64,000 nucleotides of DNA from Nothopassalora personata (lineage: Eukaryota; Ascomycota; Dothideomycetes; Mycosphaerellales; Mycosphaerellaceae), in contig CM066299.1 in assembly GCA_033816765.1 (NCBI GenBank), positions 838,501 through 902,500 on the forward strand. The letters run 5' to 3'. The position numbers and the translations under genes are program-made. The notes under the pieces were generated by a model, which saw nothing but the letters and a program-made list of their open reading frames with translations, did not search any database and was not told the DNA's origin. Shown here in pieces: positions 43,920 through 53,515 of the stretch; the stretch's first letter is position 1; the number at the start of each line of letters is the position of its first letter.

Positions 43920-44549
43920 CTACGCTGCAAAGTAATGCTTCTTCGGGTACTGCTTCACCCAATTCGCAAGCTGTGCGATCACTCTGTCTTGTACAGCCTT
44001 GACGCCGGAGTTCACTGCTCCAGTCTGTGTCATGAGATCGCTGGTGTGATATCCCTTCGGCACGATCTCGACCCGGACTTGCTCTGTACTCTCAAGTGGT
44101 CCGCCAGGTCGGAGATCTGCAGAAACTCCACGCTCACGCCACGGGTCGTCCTCGCCGTTGACGTAGATCAGACGAATGGTGTTGTCGATTTTCCAGCCGC
44201 CGGTGCGTGCGTTGACTTGCTCTTCCGTCTTGCCTTTGGCGATGCCATAGGCCCCCCCCCCCCAATTTGGCCCTTCTGAGGAATACAAGCCGCATTGTCG
44301 GAACCAGTAGTCGGTCGTCACGAAACGGGAGACGATGCTTGGCCTTCCTTCTAGAGCTCCAGTCTGCCAGTAAGAGAATGGCTCGTTGCAGGTCATCCAG
44401 AACCACTGCCTGTCGACCACGTTGCTCAAAGTTGTGTCCGTGTACAGTGGACTCGTTGCGTTGTACGTGTCAAAGCATGCTGTGTTGTTCGTGGGGAGAG
44501 TCTCACAGCCTGTCCTGTATCTAGGGGCAGCTCCGATCTTAGTCATCAT
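43920..44549 (-). pseudogene. C-terminal half of a secreted S28 serine peptidase
   Basis: S28 peptidases cleave after proline in the acidic exterior. The 209-residue frame carries the C-terminal half: RQWFWMTCNEPFSYWQTGA, YWFRQCGLY, TGGWKIDNTIRLIYVNGEDDPWR with the catalytic-type Asp, and VPKGYHTSDL with the His. The nucleophile Ser and signal peptide should lie upstream but are absent; the frame begins with MMTKIGAAPRYRTGCETLP and nothing recognisable precedes it. A run of twelve C (44252-44263) encodes NWGGGAY and could hide an indel. The gene looks 5'-truncated, perhaps by the rearrangement that brought in the next gene. Confidence 0.8.
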
Positions 44550-44817
44550 TCAAAATTTGATTAACCCTCTCACACTCCAGAATGCGCTTGCCCGCCCCGC
44601 GAGGGCTGATAGCATCTATATTTCCTGTGGCCGAAGGAGACTTGGGAGGATCTCGTGGGGGGACTACGGCACAGCGGACTAAAAGACTGTGGCTGAGGAG
44701 ACCATATCAGCCACAAAAGCCACACCCACAGCAACCTTGGCAAGCAAATTCTGAAACCTGATGATATAGCTGTACATAGCCCTCCTCTGTTCTATCAACA
44801 CCACAACAGATTTTAGG

Positions 44818-45346
44818 ATGCCATCAAAACGGTCTTCTCACCAGCTACCAAGCCTAGAGATTATTCCAGAGGTCCCAGAGGGATTTAAGTATAGCAATGG
44901 AGTAAGTCCTTTTTAGCCCTTTTAAAGTCTCTCTTTCTAACCTCCTAAAGAGACAGATTTCAGCAGCCCACTACAGCATCTTTGAACAAGCTCTTCAGAC
45001 ACACTACGAGGCTATTGCAGTCCCTAAATACTGGAGAGACACATTCTATGCATCCTTAGCTATAGGCCTTTCCCAAATCTATGACTCTAGAGAGAAGGCA
45101 GACATAGTGTCAGTAGAGCACATTGAGGCAGCAGTATGTCAAATATACAATGCCTGTACTTTTCGACATACTATTGCCAAAATCCAAGAAAGGGACCGAT
45201 TTGAATGGCAATGGACAGATAATATCTCACAAGAAGAGACGCTTACAATGAGGAAAGCAATTATAAAGTATGTCTTTAAAGACTCTAGAGCTTGGGAGTA
45301 CGATCTAGATGACGAGGCTGCAGCACTAAGAATGCTATATAGCTAG
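44818..45346 (+). CDS. Small spliced protein of unknown function
   Basis: Two exons, 44818-44901 and 44957-45346, join in phase to 157 residues. The 55-bp intron is GTAAGT...AGACAG with a CTAACC branch site. The protein begins MPSKRSSHQLPSLEIIPEVP and is largely helical, with acidic and aromatic patches (RDRFEWQWTDNISQEET and SRAWEYDLDDEAAALRMLYS). I see no signal peptide, membrane segment or known domain. The frame has no RIP stops although AT-rich RIP DNA begins just after its stop. A gene kept intact at the edge of transposon debris could be a mobile-element accessory or a lineage-specific gene. Start choice rests on the first ATG in the exon. Confidence 0.6.
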
Positions 45347-45787
45347 ATTAATATAAGTATAATTCTCTTAGAATTCTTTTATCTAATATTTATATAGTAA
45401 GTATTATAACCTCCCTAAAGATAGCTCTTATATTATTAAGAATTAATAAATCGAAAGTAAGGGTATAATAAGAAGGGCTAAGTAACTACTATCTACTATA
45501 AGGGTAGTAATAGAGCGCTAATTTATTATAGATCTATAAAGCTAGTGTACTACTTAATAAGAAATACGTAAGTAGTTAGAGATAAAGAGGTATTATTAGT
45601 TTAGAGAGAATTTAATAGATATAGATATAGGATTGCTAATAACCTATTAGCATAATAATAAAGGTATAATAAAGGCTTAAAAGCTGTTTCCTTATTAGGG
45701 AAAGATTAGGCCTTAGAAGGGGGCTAAGTAACGGGTAGATAGAACTATAGAAGGGAAGGGGATTTTATACGTAAAGTAAGCCCCTAA
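45347..45787. other. AT-rich RIP-mutated spacer
   Basis: Dense TA dinucleotides and no coding potential. It resumes at 53327 after the chromovirus insertion. Confidence 0.6.
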
Positions 45788-45980
45788 TGTCACAAGCAGG
45801 TGCAAGCACGTGGTCGGATAAGGTACAAGTCGAATAGATAGCTATCTAAGAGAGGCGCGGAGAGCGCGAGATACTTAAGGGAGCGCCAAGCCGATTAGTC
45901 AGCGGCTTAGTCAGCGGCGCGCTTGTGGTGCCCACGCACGTGCGCGCGGATCGAGGTGAATGGGCGCCGGTACGGTGACA
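45788..45980 (-). repeat. Chromovirus 2 3' LTR (193 bp)
   Basis: Plus-strand sequence starts TGTCACAAGCAGG and ends CGGTACGGTGACA. The pol stop (45911-45913) lies inside it. Confidence 0.97.
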
Positions 45981-48900
45981 CTACCCCCCCCTCTGAGAGT
46001 GCGCTCCGGAGCACTCTGTCCTCTCCTATCCATCGTATCCATCATTGCCTTCGCGAACTTCTCGTCGTCTATCAACTCATCATCCGTCACAGTGTCGACT
46101 TCCTCGTCCTCCGCGTAACCATCTATGACGCTACGTAACGCAGGCAGACTTTCGCGGCGACACGGCGCAGCAGCCTCAGCTACTGTCCGGACGGTGTCTT
46201 TCTCGGTGTGTGTACCCAGCTCTTCACACAGGTACCCTGTGCCGTAGTGACTCGCGCCATCCAGGCGGCTACACACTGCGATCTGATGCGCATCAGCTTC
46301 ACTGTCGTCATGACTCGCGCCAATCAGCAGATCCACTCCTGTTACTTGGTCTGTTTGTCGAGAAAGATCGTCATCGCGACGCGTATCGCTCTCTTTCTCA
46401 CAAGTCCTGAGTCCAGGTCCCACCGGCATCAGAGCCATCGCTGCTGCATTGAGTGCTGAGTCACGCGCCAGTCGCATGCCCGTGGCATCCTCATTGGCAA
46501 CCCAGTCTGCAGGAGGTTGAAAACTAGGTGGTCTGGTTGCTCGAGGATGGTTATGGTGAAAGTCGGCGACAGAGGCGGCGGCTGTCTCAATGACCTGGCC
46601 CGCAGCTTCATAGGATGGTTCTAGGTATCCAACGTACTTCACCAAGTACTCATAATATGGCTCTTTCACACCACCTCTAGGTGTTCTTCCTCTCGGCCAT
46701 CTCTTCTTGCAATCCAACACCTCCTCCACTTCCCAAAAGTCGGGCTCGGCTGGGTTGGTTTCGTGTTGTTCGTCGTCCACGATTCGTATCGGTGGAGGCG
46801 CAGGTTGTACTTGCCCTTCGACTGGAGGATGAACCGGTGCTAGAAGGTGTGAGTGGAAGCGGTTGTCAATATTCATAGTGGGCGGCAGCTCCACTTTATA
46901 GGTGTTCCCCGGCAGCACCTCCGTGATCACGTGCGGACCTGACCACTTCACGTCCAACTTCCTAGACGGTCTCTCCATCTCCCAGTTCTCGGTGCTCACC
47001 CATACCTCGTTACCTTCGACGTATCGTGGTGCTGGTGTACGGTTTTGGTTTGCGTATTCGGCTTGGACGGCTTGGGCGAGGGCCATTTGCTGTCGTAGGA
47101 ACTCCTGCATGTCATGCATCTTTCTTGCGAACCTGTCTGCTGACTCCGCGTCGAGTCGTTGCCTGTGTGGCATAAGTGGCATTGGGAGCTCGAGGTGGAG
47201 CTCGGAAAAGCGTGGGTTACGTCCTGTGTTGGCGTAGAACGGTGATACCCCTGTTGTAGCTGATACGGCGTTGTTAGCAGTAAACTCGGCCAACGGGGCC
47301 CAATCCGGCCAGTCATCCTGAGCGTAATTGACGAACATGCGGAGGTACTGTTCCATCACCTTGTTCGTGTTCTCCGACTGGCCGTCCGTCTCCGGGTGAT
47401 ATGAAGATGAGAGCTTCTGGTTGATGCCTAGGAGGGCACAGATCCTTCGCCAAAAGGCCGATACCCATTGCGTGCCGCGATCTGAGACGATGGACTTGGG
47501 AAGCCCATGTCTGCTGAACACGTACTTCAAGAACACCAAGGCACAATGTTCGGCGGTCATCGAGAGGACAGGAATGATGTGTCTTTCCTTGGTAAGGCGG
47601 CATGTGACCGTCATGATGTTCTCGTATGTTCGTCCATCCACCGCACTCTTCCCCTCCGGCAGTTTGACGACGAAGTCGACAGCAATGTCTTCCCATGCGC
47701 CGAATGGTACAGGCAACGGCTTCAACAGTCCAGGGTACTGGATGTTGGTGCTCTTGTTCGTGTGGCAAGTGCGACAAGCTCGGACGTATTTCTTGACAAA
47801 ACGAGCCATGCCTGGCCAAGTATAATTGCGAGCAACGAGTTCGTAAGTCTTTTCATCTCCCATGTGGCCCGCTGCGGCATGGTCATGGAAAGCTTGCACG
47901 ATGCGAGTGCGCACCGGCACTTCTCCTTCATCAAGGGCATCTTCTGACTCTGGTGGAACGAACAGGCTGTATCCGCCATAGATGTTCTTGATGTATATCA
48001 TTCCCCCAACTGGCACTGCATGACGGTCGTCGATACGATGTTTTCGTAGCAGCGTGCATGGCTCATCGCGTTCCAGTTGTTGGACGGCCTCCTCTGCTTC
48101 TGGCTGCGCATACAATTCTCGGATGGCGGTGGTGAGCGGAGTCACGACGTCGTTGGCGGAGGCGCTAAGGACTCTCGTGGAGGACAGATTCAGAACCCGG
48201 TCTGGCCCAAGCAATATCTGATGTTGTTGCTGATTGCGCGGATCAGTAAGATCGCCAGGCACAGGAAGGTCCTGTGAGCGCCGTGTGAGACTGTCCGGCT
48301 TCGTGCCTTGTACGCCTGGTCGGTACACTATCTTGAAGAAGAATTGGGACAGGAACTCGGCCCACCTAGCTTGCCTTCGGTTAAGCTGTTTCGTACTCAT
48401 GAACCATTCAAGGTTCTTGTGATCAGAATACACGAGAGTAGGCTTGTCCTCTGCAGAGTCGGGGTCTGGCAGATTCTCGTAGTCGTCAGTGCCGTACTCG
48501 TTGACGGTTAGCTCCGGGCGCCATTCTTCGAAAGCTTGTACGATCGCCAAAAGCTCCCTGTCATAGATGTCGTAATTGCACTGTTGCGGATCCATCTTCT
48601 TGGACATGTATGCGATCGGATGAAGTACGCCATTCTCATCTCGTTGAGAAAGGACTGCTGCGGTCACGTAATCCGAGGCATCTGTTTCGAGAATCGTTTC
48701 TCTTCCTGGATAGAAGTGCTTCAGTGTAGGGGCGTCGATGAATGCCTGTTTCAGCGCGTCGAATGCTCGTTGGCACGACTCTGACCATTCCCATGGTACG
48801 TTCTTGCGCGTGAGTTTGGTCATGGGCAAACAGATCTTGCTAAAGTCTTTGATGAACCGCCGATAGAAGTTGGCAAACCCCGTGAACGACAAAATATCGG

Positions 48901-51025
48901 TAACGTTGGCGGGAGTAGGCCAGTTCTTCACGCATTCGATCTTGGCTGGATCCATTTTGATGCCTTCGTTCGTAATAATCACGCCAAGATATGTGGTCTC
49001 ATGTCTGAAGAACTCGCACTTGTCGATGTCGAGCTGCAGTCCAGCAGCGTCGAGCTTTCTCAGAACCTTTAGCACATGTTGGACGTGCTCTTCCCTGGTT
49101 TTGCTGAATACAAGTGCATCATCCAGGTAGCATGATACGAAGTCATCCAAGAACTCCCTCAGAGTGTCGTTAATGAAGGATTGGAATGTTCCTGGCGCAT
49201 TGCATAATCCAAAGGGCATAACCACGCATTCGAACTGCCCATACCTAGTAGTGAATGCCGTTTTCCATTCATCCCCTGCTGCAATGCGGATACGGTTGAA
49301 TGCTGCAATGACATCCAGCTTAGTGAACCATTGCGCGCCTGCAATGCGGTCTAGCGTTTCCTGAAAGAGAGGGATTGGGTACCTGCTCTTTGTGGTCAGC
49401 GCGTTCAGTGCACGATAGTCGACACAAACGCGGAGTCCTCCGCCTGGTTTCTTTACTATCAGAACAGGTGCTGCTGCTGGTGACACACTGCGCTGGATGA
49501 AGCCTTTTTCGAGCTGGTCATCGACCCATTTTTTAATGACCTCGTTTTCCCGAGCGGAGAAGGAGTATGGTCTTCGAAACGGAGGGGTTTGACCGTTCTT
49601 CAGTTTGATCTCGTGGTCCACACCTGGTCTCCTTGGTGGCACCTTGTCTGCCTCCTTGCGGCTGAACAGTCTGGCCATTTCTCGGAATTCAACCGGCAGC
49701 AAAGGGGTAGGATCTTGGTCTTTGTCTTTGCCGTTCATGAATCGCTGATAGTCGTCGGCTGACACGGCAGATGCATTGAGTTGTCGCTGGGTGTAATCAC
49801 CCGGGGACTTCTCCAATCTGTCCATGTTCTCCTGAGTGTTGGAGTCCACCAACATCGCAGCCGTGCCTCCTCTTACGGGCTTAGCTCGCATGCCGAATGC
49901 CTTCAGCGCACAAGCTGAGAGGGGATCGCGAGCGACTTGTTTGTCAAGGTCTTCTTTCGGATCAAACATCCACATCATATGAATTTCACAGCCTTGCCTG
50001 CGACTCATTCGCCTAAGCGCCTCTGCCGTGATGGGTTTGATATCGATCTCGGGTTCTTCTGGCATAGGCTTCGGCGCCTTCTTGGTGTGTCGAGCCGGAC
50101 GCTTCAGAGTGTCAGGACCATCAGCAGGTAATGGCTTACGGGCGTGGTGTGATGCTTCCAGTTCTTCTTCAAGGTCTACTGCATGCCGCATGGCTGCCTT
50201 CGTGTTGTGTGTCTCCTGAACCACAGCTGGGACGGGTTCATCTTCATCCTCTACGTAAGGTCGTACGTAGTTAGCGAAGTTGGATCTGGAGGGTTCGAGC
50301 ACTGGCATTTCGGTCTGCAGGATGCACACCGGCGTGGTTCCTTTGTCGTTGATAGACTGCACGCATACGGGTTCAGTGCTCCTCAAGCAGTTGGCGCGGC
50401 AATAGGCTGAGAACAGAGTCATGGTTCCTGACGCATAGTGGAACACAGGCTGATGCTCGTCGTGCCAGGGTCGGCCGAGGACTACATCATATTCCAGTGA
50501 TGCGCAGTAACCAGACCTTGTCTCCACGTGGTCGCCGATCTGGATCTGTGCCGTTGTTCTGTGAGTGATTAGGTCACTAGCAGGTTGGCCGTCTGCTAAC
50601 ATCAGCCCCATGGGGTTGGGCAGTTGTATCATATCAAGGTTATTTCTGCGCGCAAAGTCGATGTCGAAGTACGTAGAGTTAGCACCATCATCATGAAAGG
50701 TTTGAGCAGGGATCTTTCCATTCACTGTGCATGGCATAACCAAATGAGAAGCTATCACTGGATTGTGTTCATCTACAGAGTGGTTTGCAGCCAGCAGGGA
50801 GTGTGCCGATATGCTCAAAACCTTGCCTCTCTCAGGAGGTCCTTGCTCATGTTCATGCTCTTGTACTCGTGACTCGTGCGGTCCACTGTGTGTTGCGCTC
50901 ACAGAGTGGACTAGGCGTTTCCCGCGCCGCCGTTGTTGTTGGCATTGCCACCACCATTGCGACGGTTGTTGCTTGGGTTGTAACCTGGTGCGAAAGGACG
51001 GCGGGCAACATCGCGCAGTGGACAC
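45911..51025 (-). CDS. pol: Pol polyprotein of chromovirus 2 (protease, RT, RNase H, integrase, chromodomain)
   Basis: The frame is -1 relative to gag and overlaps it by 115 nt. Residues counted from 51025. The protease-like region has DDGANSTYFD near 113, an unusual D-D-G in place of D-S/T-G. RT YLDD is at 633-636 (complement of 49118-49129, context SCYLDDALVF). RNase H has ETDASDY and YDIYDRELLAI. The integrase has GHMGDEKTYELVARNYTWPG, CRTCHTNK, then AVDFVV, SDRGTQW and YHPETDGQSENTN, giving the zinc finger and D,D,E. The chromodomain near the C-terminus includes YEYLVKYVGYLEPSYEA. A long acidic tail reaches 23 codons into the 3' LTR. It appears functional apart from the protease variant. 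Confidence 0.95.
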   Translation of the reverse strand: MSTARCCPPSFRTRLQPKQQPSQWWWQCQQQRRRGKRLVHSVSATHSGPHESRVQEHEHEQGPPERGKVLSISAHSLLAANHSVDEHNPVIASHLVMPCTVNGKIPAQTFHDDGANSTYFDIDFARRNNLDMIQLPNPMGLMLADGQPASDLITHRTTAQIQIGDHVETRSGYCASLEYDVVLGRPWHDEHQPVFHYASGTMTLFSAYCRANCLRSTEPVCVQSINDKGTTPVCILQTEMPVLEPSRSNFANYVRPYVEDEDEPVPAVVQETHNTKAAMRHAVDLEEELEASHHARKPLPADGPDTLKRPARHTKKAPKPMPEEPEIDIKPITAEALRRMSRRQGCEIHMMWMFDPKEDLDKQVARDPLSACALKAFGMRAKPVRGGTAAMLVDSNTQENMDRLEKSPGDYTQRQLNASAVSADDYQRFMNGKDKDQDPTPLLPVEFREMARLFSRKEADKVPPRRPGVDHEIKLKNGQTPPFRRPYSFSARENEVIKKWVDDQLEKGFIQRSVSPAAAPVLIVKKPGGGLRVCVDYRALNALTTKSRYPIPLFQETLDRIAGAQWFTKLDVIAAFNRIRIAAGDEWKTAFTTRYGQFECVVMPFGLCNAPGTFQSFINDTLREFLDDFVSCYLDDALVFSKTREEHVQHVLKVLRKLDAAGLQLDIDKCEFFRHETTYLGVIITNEGIKMDPAKIECVKNWPTPANVTDILSFTGFANFYRRFIKDFSKICLPMTKLTRKNVPWEWSESCQRAFDALKQAFIDAPTLKHFYPGRETILETDASDYVTAAVLSQRDENGVLHPIAYMSKKMDPQQCNYDIYDRELLAIVQAFEEWRPELTVNEYGTDDYENLPDPDSAEDKPTLVYSDHKNLEWFMSTKQLNRRQARWAEFLSQFFFKIVYRPGVQGTKPDSLTRRSQDLPVPGDLTDPRNQQQHQILLGPDRVLNLSSTRVLSASANDVVTPLTTAIRELYAQPEAEEAVQQLERDEPCTLLRKHRIDDRHAVPVGGMIYIKNIYGGYSLFVPPESEDALDEGEVPVRTRIVQAFHDHAAAGHMGDEKTYELVARNYTWPGMARFVKKYVRACRTCHTNKSTNIQYPGLLKPLPVPFGAWEDIAVDFVVKLPEGKSAVDGRTYENIMTVTCRLTKERHIIPVLSMTAEHCALVFLKYVFSRHGLPKSIVSDRGTQWVSAFWRRICALLGINQKLSSSYHPETDGQSENTNKVMEQYLRMFVNYAQDDWPDWAPLAEFTANNAVSATTGVSPFYANTGRNPRFSELHLELPMPLMPHRQRLDAESADRFARKMHDMQEFLRQQMALAQAVQAEYANQNRTPAPRYVEGNEVWVSTENWEMERPSRKLDVKWSGPHVITEVLPGNTYKVELPPTMNIDNRFHSHLLAPVHPPVEGQVQPAPPPIRIVDDEQHETNPAEPDFWEVEEVLDCKKRWPRGRTPRGGVKEPYYEYLVKYVGYLEPSYEAAGQVIETAAASVADFHHNHPRATRPPSFQPPADWVANEDATGMRLARDSALNAAAMALMPVGPGLRTCEKESDTRRDDDLSRQTDQVTGVDLLIGASHDDSEADAHQIAVCSRLDGASHYGTGYLCEELGTHTEKDTVRTVAEAAAPCRRESLPALRSVIDGYAEDEEVDTVTDDELIDDEKFAKAMMDTMDRRGQSAPERTLRGGGSVTVPAPIHLDPRARAWAPQARR
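45981..45996 (-). other. Polypurine tract of chromovirus 2
   Basis: In element sense the sequence before the 3' LTR is a G-run ending GGGGGGGGTAG, the expected plus-strand primer site, and it is coding within pol (RGGGS). Confidence 0.85.
50881..50923 (-). promoter_or_regulatory. Predicted -1 ribosomal frameshift signal (gag/pol)
   Basis: In element sense GGGAAAC (complement of 50917-50923) sits in the gag frame as G GGA AAC. A 5-nt spacer (GCCTA, containing the gag TAG) precedes a stem of GTCCACT with AGTGGAC (50905-50911 and 50881-50887). The stem extends inward as TGTG/CACA after one mismatch. A -1 slip enters the pol frame at RLVHSVSATHSG. Confidence 0.82.
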
Positions 51026-52983
51026 TGGTCTGTGTCAACGCGGCGGTGTCCCTCTTCTTCGCACTTCAGACACCGATTCTGGTCGATGCATTCTTGGGCT
51101 CGAGTCGCATCCAGAGGCTGGATGTGCTGATACTGCTGAGGACGGTCAGCCCACTTGGTCTTAGCATTCGGGTTGGTAGTGGTGTTCGTGTTGCCTCCAC
51201 CGCTCGAAGTGCTATCCTTCTTGTCATCGCCACCCTTGGTGTTCTTCTTGTCACCTTGGGTCTTGTTGCTGGTCTTGCCGTGCTTAAGGTCGTAGGCTTC
51301 AAACTTGTCCTCGTAATCGTACAGTGCTGAGACAACTTGTTCGAGAGTCATCTTGGCCGTATCCTCGTTCATAATGCGGTTGTCGTAGCGCGCATTCAGC
51401 TTGCGGAGTAAGAAGTCCTTCTCGAGCTTCTTCTCCTCGGCGCCGTTGTCCAGATTGACGATGTCGGCGTTCTCGCGGAAGGATGGGTAGAAGTCGCTGA
51501 ACTTCTCCTTGTCGCCTTGCTGAAGAGTGTTGAGCTTGGTCATGGCGTTGGCGTGGGCGTTGCGGGTGCCGTAGCGCTTAGCCAGATCCTCCATCATCTC
51601 ATCAACGGAGGCATACTGGGTAGTTGTGCCATCCGTGGACTTGGTGAGACTAGGAATCTTTGAGTCGACATATGTCCAAGCGCCGTTCTTCAGCCAGCTC
51701 TGGACGTTTTGAAGGGAGTCCTTTACTGTACGGTACTTGGATGCTTGCAGCTTAGCTTCAGCAGCACGCTGCCATTCTTGAAACTTGATGTCGTCGCTCT
51801 TCGGGTCGAACTTGGTAGGGGCCTTCGGTTCGGTAGAAGACTTGATGCCGGTAGTCATGTTGGCATCATATGTGGTGTATGCCGAGATGGGGTTGCCATC
51901 TGAGTCCGTCTTCTTACTAGCCCTCTCGCGACTACCGCTCTTGCGACTGTTCTTGCGGTTCTTGTCCTTGTCACCATCCTCGTCGTCCGAAGAGTCAGAC
52001 GAATCAGGATCTCCGTTGTTCTTCGTGGGCTTGCCGGACTTCTGAGGCTTGTTTGGCTTGCCGCCATTCTGGCGACGCTCCAGCGACTCTTCGGACTCCG
52101 TTCTCTGCGGAGGTGGGTCCTGTTTCTCCTTGGACCGCCCTCGTTCCTTCTTTTGCTTCTCGAGCTCAGCAATGCGTTCCTCGGCAGCTACAAGCTTGGC
52201 CTCAGCTGCCTTGCACTGGGTGCGGTACAGCTTCTTAGCTTCCGTGGCCTTGGCCGTATCAGCCTTGGCTTGGATAAGTTCATCGGGGTCGACGTTGATG
52301 GTGTTATCGTGCTTTGCGATCTCCTCCTTCAACTTGGTGATTTCCTCCTTGAGAGTGGTGTTCTCCGCTTGTTCCTCACCAATCGCATCCTCGAGTCGGT
52401 CCATCTGGTCCTTTGCATCTTGCGCCTTACGGAGGTTGATGCGGTTGGCCATCTCGAGTGTCGCATTTAGTTTGTGTGTGCGGCGATGGTCTGACTCGAT
52501 GTCGCACAGGATCTTGTGGATCGCTTGAGGGTGGTCGTTGACCGTCTTCTTGAACTTATCGGCGTTCAGCCCATTCAGTGAGTCAAAAGCTTCCTGGAAG
52601 TTGTCGATAGTAACCCTCCTCTCAGGTGCGCTTGCACTCGTGCCCGCTCCTTCGTCTTCTGTCTCATCCTCGATGAACTCGTGCCCGCACAGATCAGCCA
52701 AGTTCAGTTCTGTTTCGGCTTCCTCCTCTTCAATCTCTTGGAGTTGGTCGAACACTTTCTTATGCTGCTTGCGGTACTGGTTGTTCTCGTCGAGGAGCTT
52801 GTTCACAATATCCTCTTCTCGTCCTTGGGTCTGAGTCGCCTGGGCTGGGTTCGCGCTGTTGGGATCCGGCGGATCAGGTGGGAGGGTGAAGAAGGATGAT
52901 CTACTAAGGGACGCGCGATGGACGCGTCGGTCAGTGTTCTCTGCGCCTGCGCCTGGCGCGCCGGTGCCGGTGGGTCTTGCCAT
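50911..52983 (-). CDS. gag: Gag polyprotein of chromovirus 2
   Basis: A 690-residue capsid precursor. Residues 1-60 are low-complexity. A long acidic and coiled-coil region follows (EEEEAETELNLADL, then repeated IAKHDNTINVD and LVAAEERIAELEKQKKE). A K/E/S-rich segment (SDSSDDEDGDKDKNRK) precedes the capsid-like core around 380-590 (KFDPKSDDIKFQEWQRAAEAK). A basic linker (KHGKTSNKTQGDKKN) leads to a zinc knuckle, CLKCEEEGHRRVDTDQC at about 633-649. Its last spacing is X7, not X4. The protein ends GGAGNA* just after the slippery site. Its ATG lies about 150 bp from the LTR. Confidence 0.93.
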   Translation of the reverse strand: MARPTGTGAPGAGAENTDRRVHRASLSRSSFFTLPPDPPDPNSANPAQATQTQGREEDIVNKLLDENNQYRKQHKKVFDQLQEIEEEEAETELNLADLCGHEFIEDETEDEGAGTSASAPERRVTIDNFQEAFDSLNGLNADKFKKTVNDHPQAIHKILCDIESDHRRTHKLNATLEMANRINLRKAQDAKDQMDRLEDAIGEEQAENTTLKEEITKLKEEIAKHDNTINVDPDELIQAKADTAKATEAKKLYRTQCKAAEAKLVAAEERIAELEKQKKERGRSKEKQDPPPQRTESEESLERRQNGGKPNKPQKSGKPTKNNGDPDSSDSSDDEDGDKDKNRKNSRKSGSRERASKKTDSDGNPISAYTTYDANMTTGIKSSTEPKAPTKFDPKSDDIKFQEWQRAAEAKLQASKYRTVKDSLQNVQSWLKNGAWTYVDSKIPSLTKSTDGTTTQYASVDEMMEDLAKRYGTRNAHANAMTKLNTLQQGDKEKFSDFYPSFRENADIVNLDNGAEEKKLEKDFLLRKLNARYDNRIMNEDTAKMTLEQVVSALYDYEDKFEAYDLKHGKTSNKTQGDKKNTKGGDDKKDSTSSGGGNTNTTTNPNAKTKWADRPQQYQHIQPLDATRAQECIDQNRCLKCEEEGHRRVDTDQCPLRDVARRPFAPGYNPSNNRRNGGGNANNNGGAGNA

Positions 52984-53121
52984 TGCTGCTGTGTTAGCTA
53001 TGACCTACTTCAAGGTGCGACTCAGTCGAGTCCAACACCTGATCTCAGCACCTTGTGCTGTCGCGGTTTCTCTGCAATCTCCCGAATGCAGCTTCTCGTG
53101 TCTCTCTACACGTTGGTGATG

Positions 53122-53131
53122 ATCTATTCGA
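53122..53131 (-). other. Candidate self-priming site of chromovirus 2
   Basis: In element sense TCGAATAGAT starts at the third base after the LTR. It is the exact complement of ATCTATTCGA within the LTR (complement of 53176-53185), downstream of a TATA-like stretch. Same +3 position as in chromovirus 1. Confidence 0.6.
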
Positions 53132-53133
53132 AG

Positions 53134-53326
53134 TGTCACAAGCAGGTGCAAGCACGTGGTCGGATAAGGTACAAGTCGAATAGATAGCTATCTAAGAGAG
53201 GCGCGGAGAGCGCGAGATACTTAAGGGAGCGCCAAGCCGATTAGTCAGCGGCTTAGTCAGCGGCGCGCTTGTGGTGCCCACGCACGTGCGCGCGGATCGA
53301 GGTGAATGGGCGCCGGTACGGTGACA
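53134..53326 (-). repeat. Chromovirus 2 5' LTR (193 bp)
   Basis: Identical by eye to 45788-45980 and followed by target duplication CCTAA. Confidence 0.97.
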
Positions 53327-53515
53327 CCTAAAAGCTAAAGTACAAAACGAGGCTCTATAAAGGTATATTAAGCTCCTAATAAGTTATAAATACAAAGGTA
53401 GTATAGACTATAATCTAGTATTTATAAGAAGAATAGACTTAATTAGAGACTATAAAGTCTCCCTTAATATTTAGGATATAGACTATACAGAGTAGGTACT
53501 ATTATATAATAACGT

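Larger units (their letters stand above)
45788..53326 (-). mobile_element. Intact Ty3/gypsy chromovirus 2 (7539 bp, TSD CCTAA)
   Basis: The 193-bp LTRs (45788-45980 and 53134-53326) are identical by eye. CCTAA lies at 45783-45787 and 53327-53331. Gag and Pol are uninterrupted and read on the minus strand. The element shows no RIP although its insertion site does. Its protein order, pol length and gag/pol overlap design resemble chromovirus 1, but the LTRs are unrelated in sequence. Confidence 0.97.
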
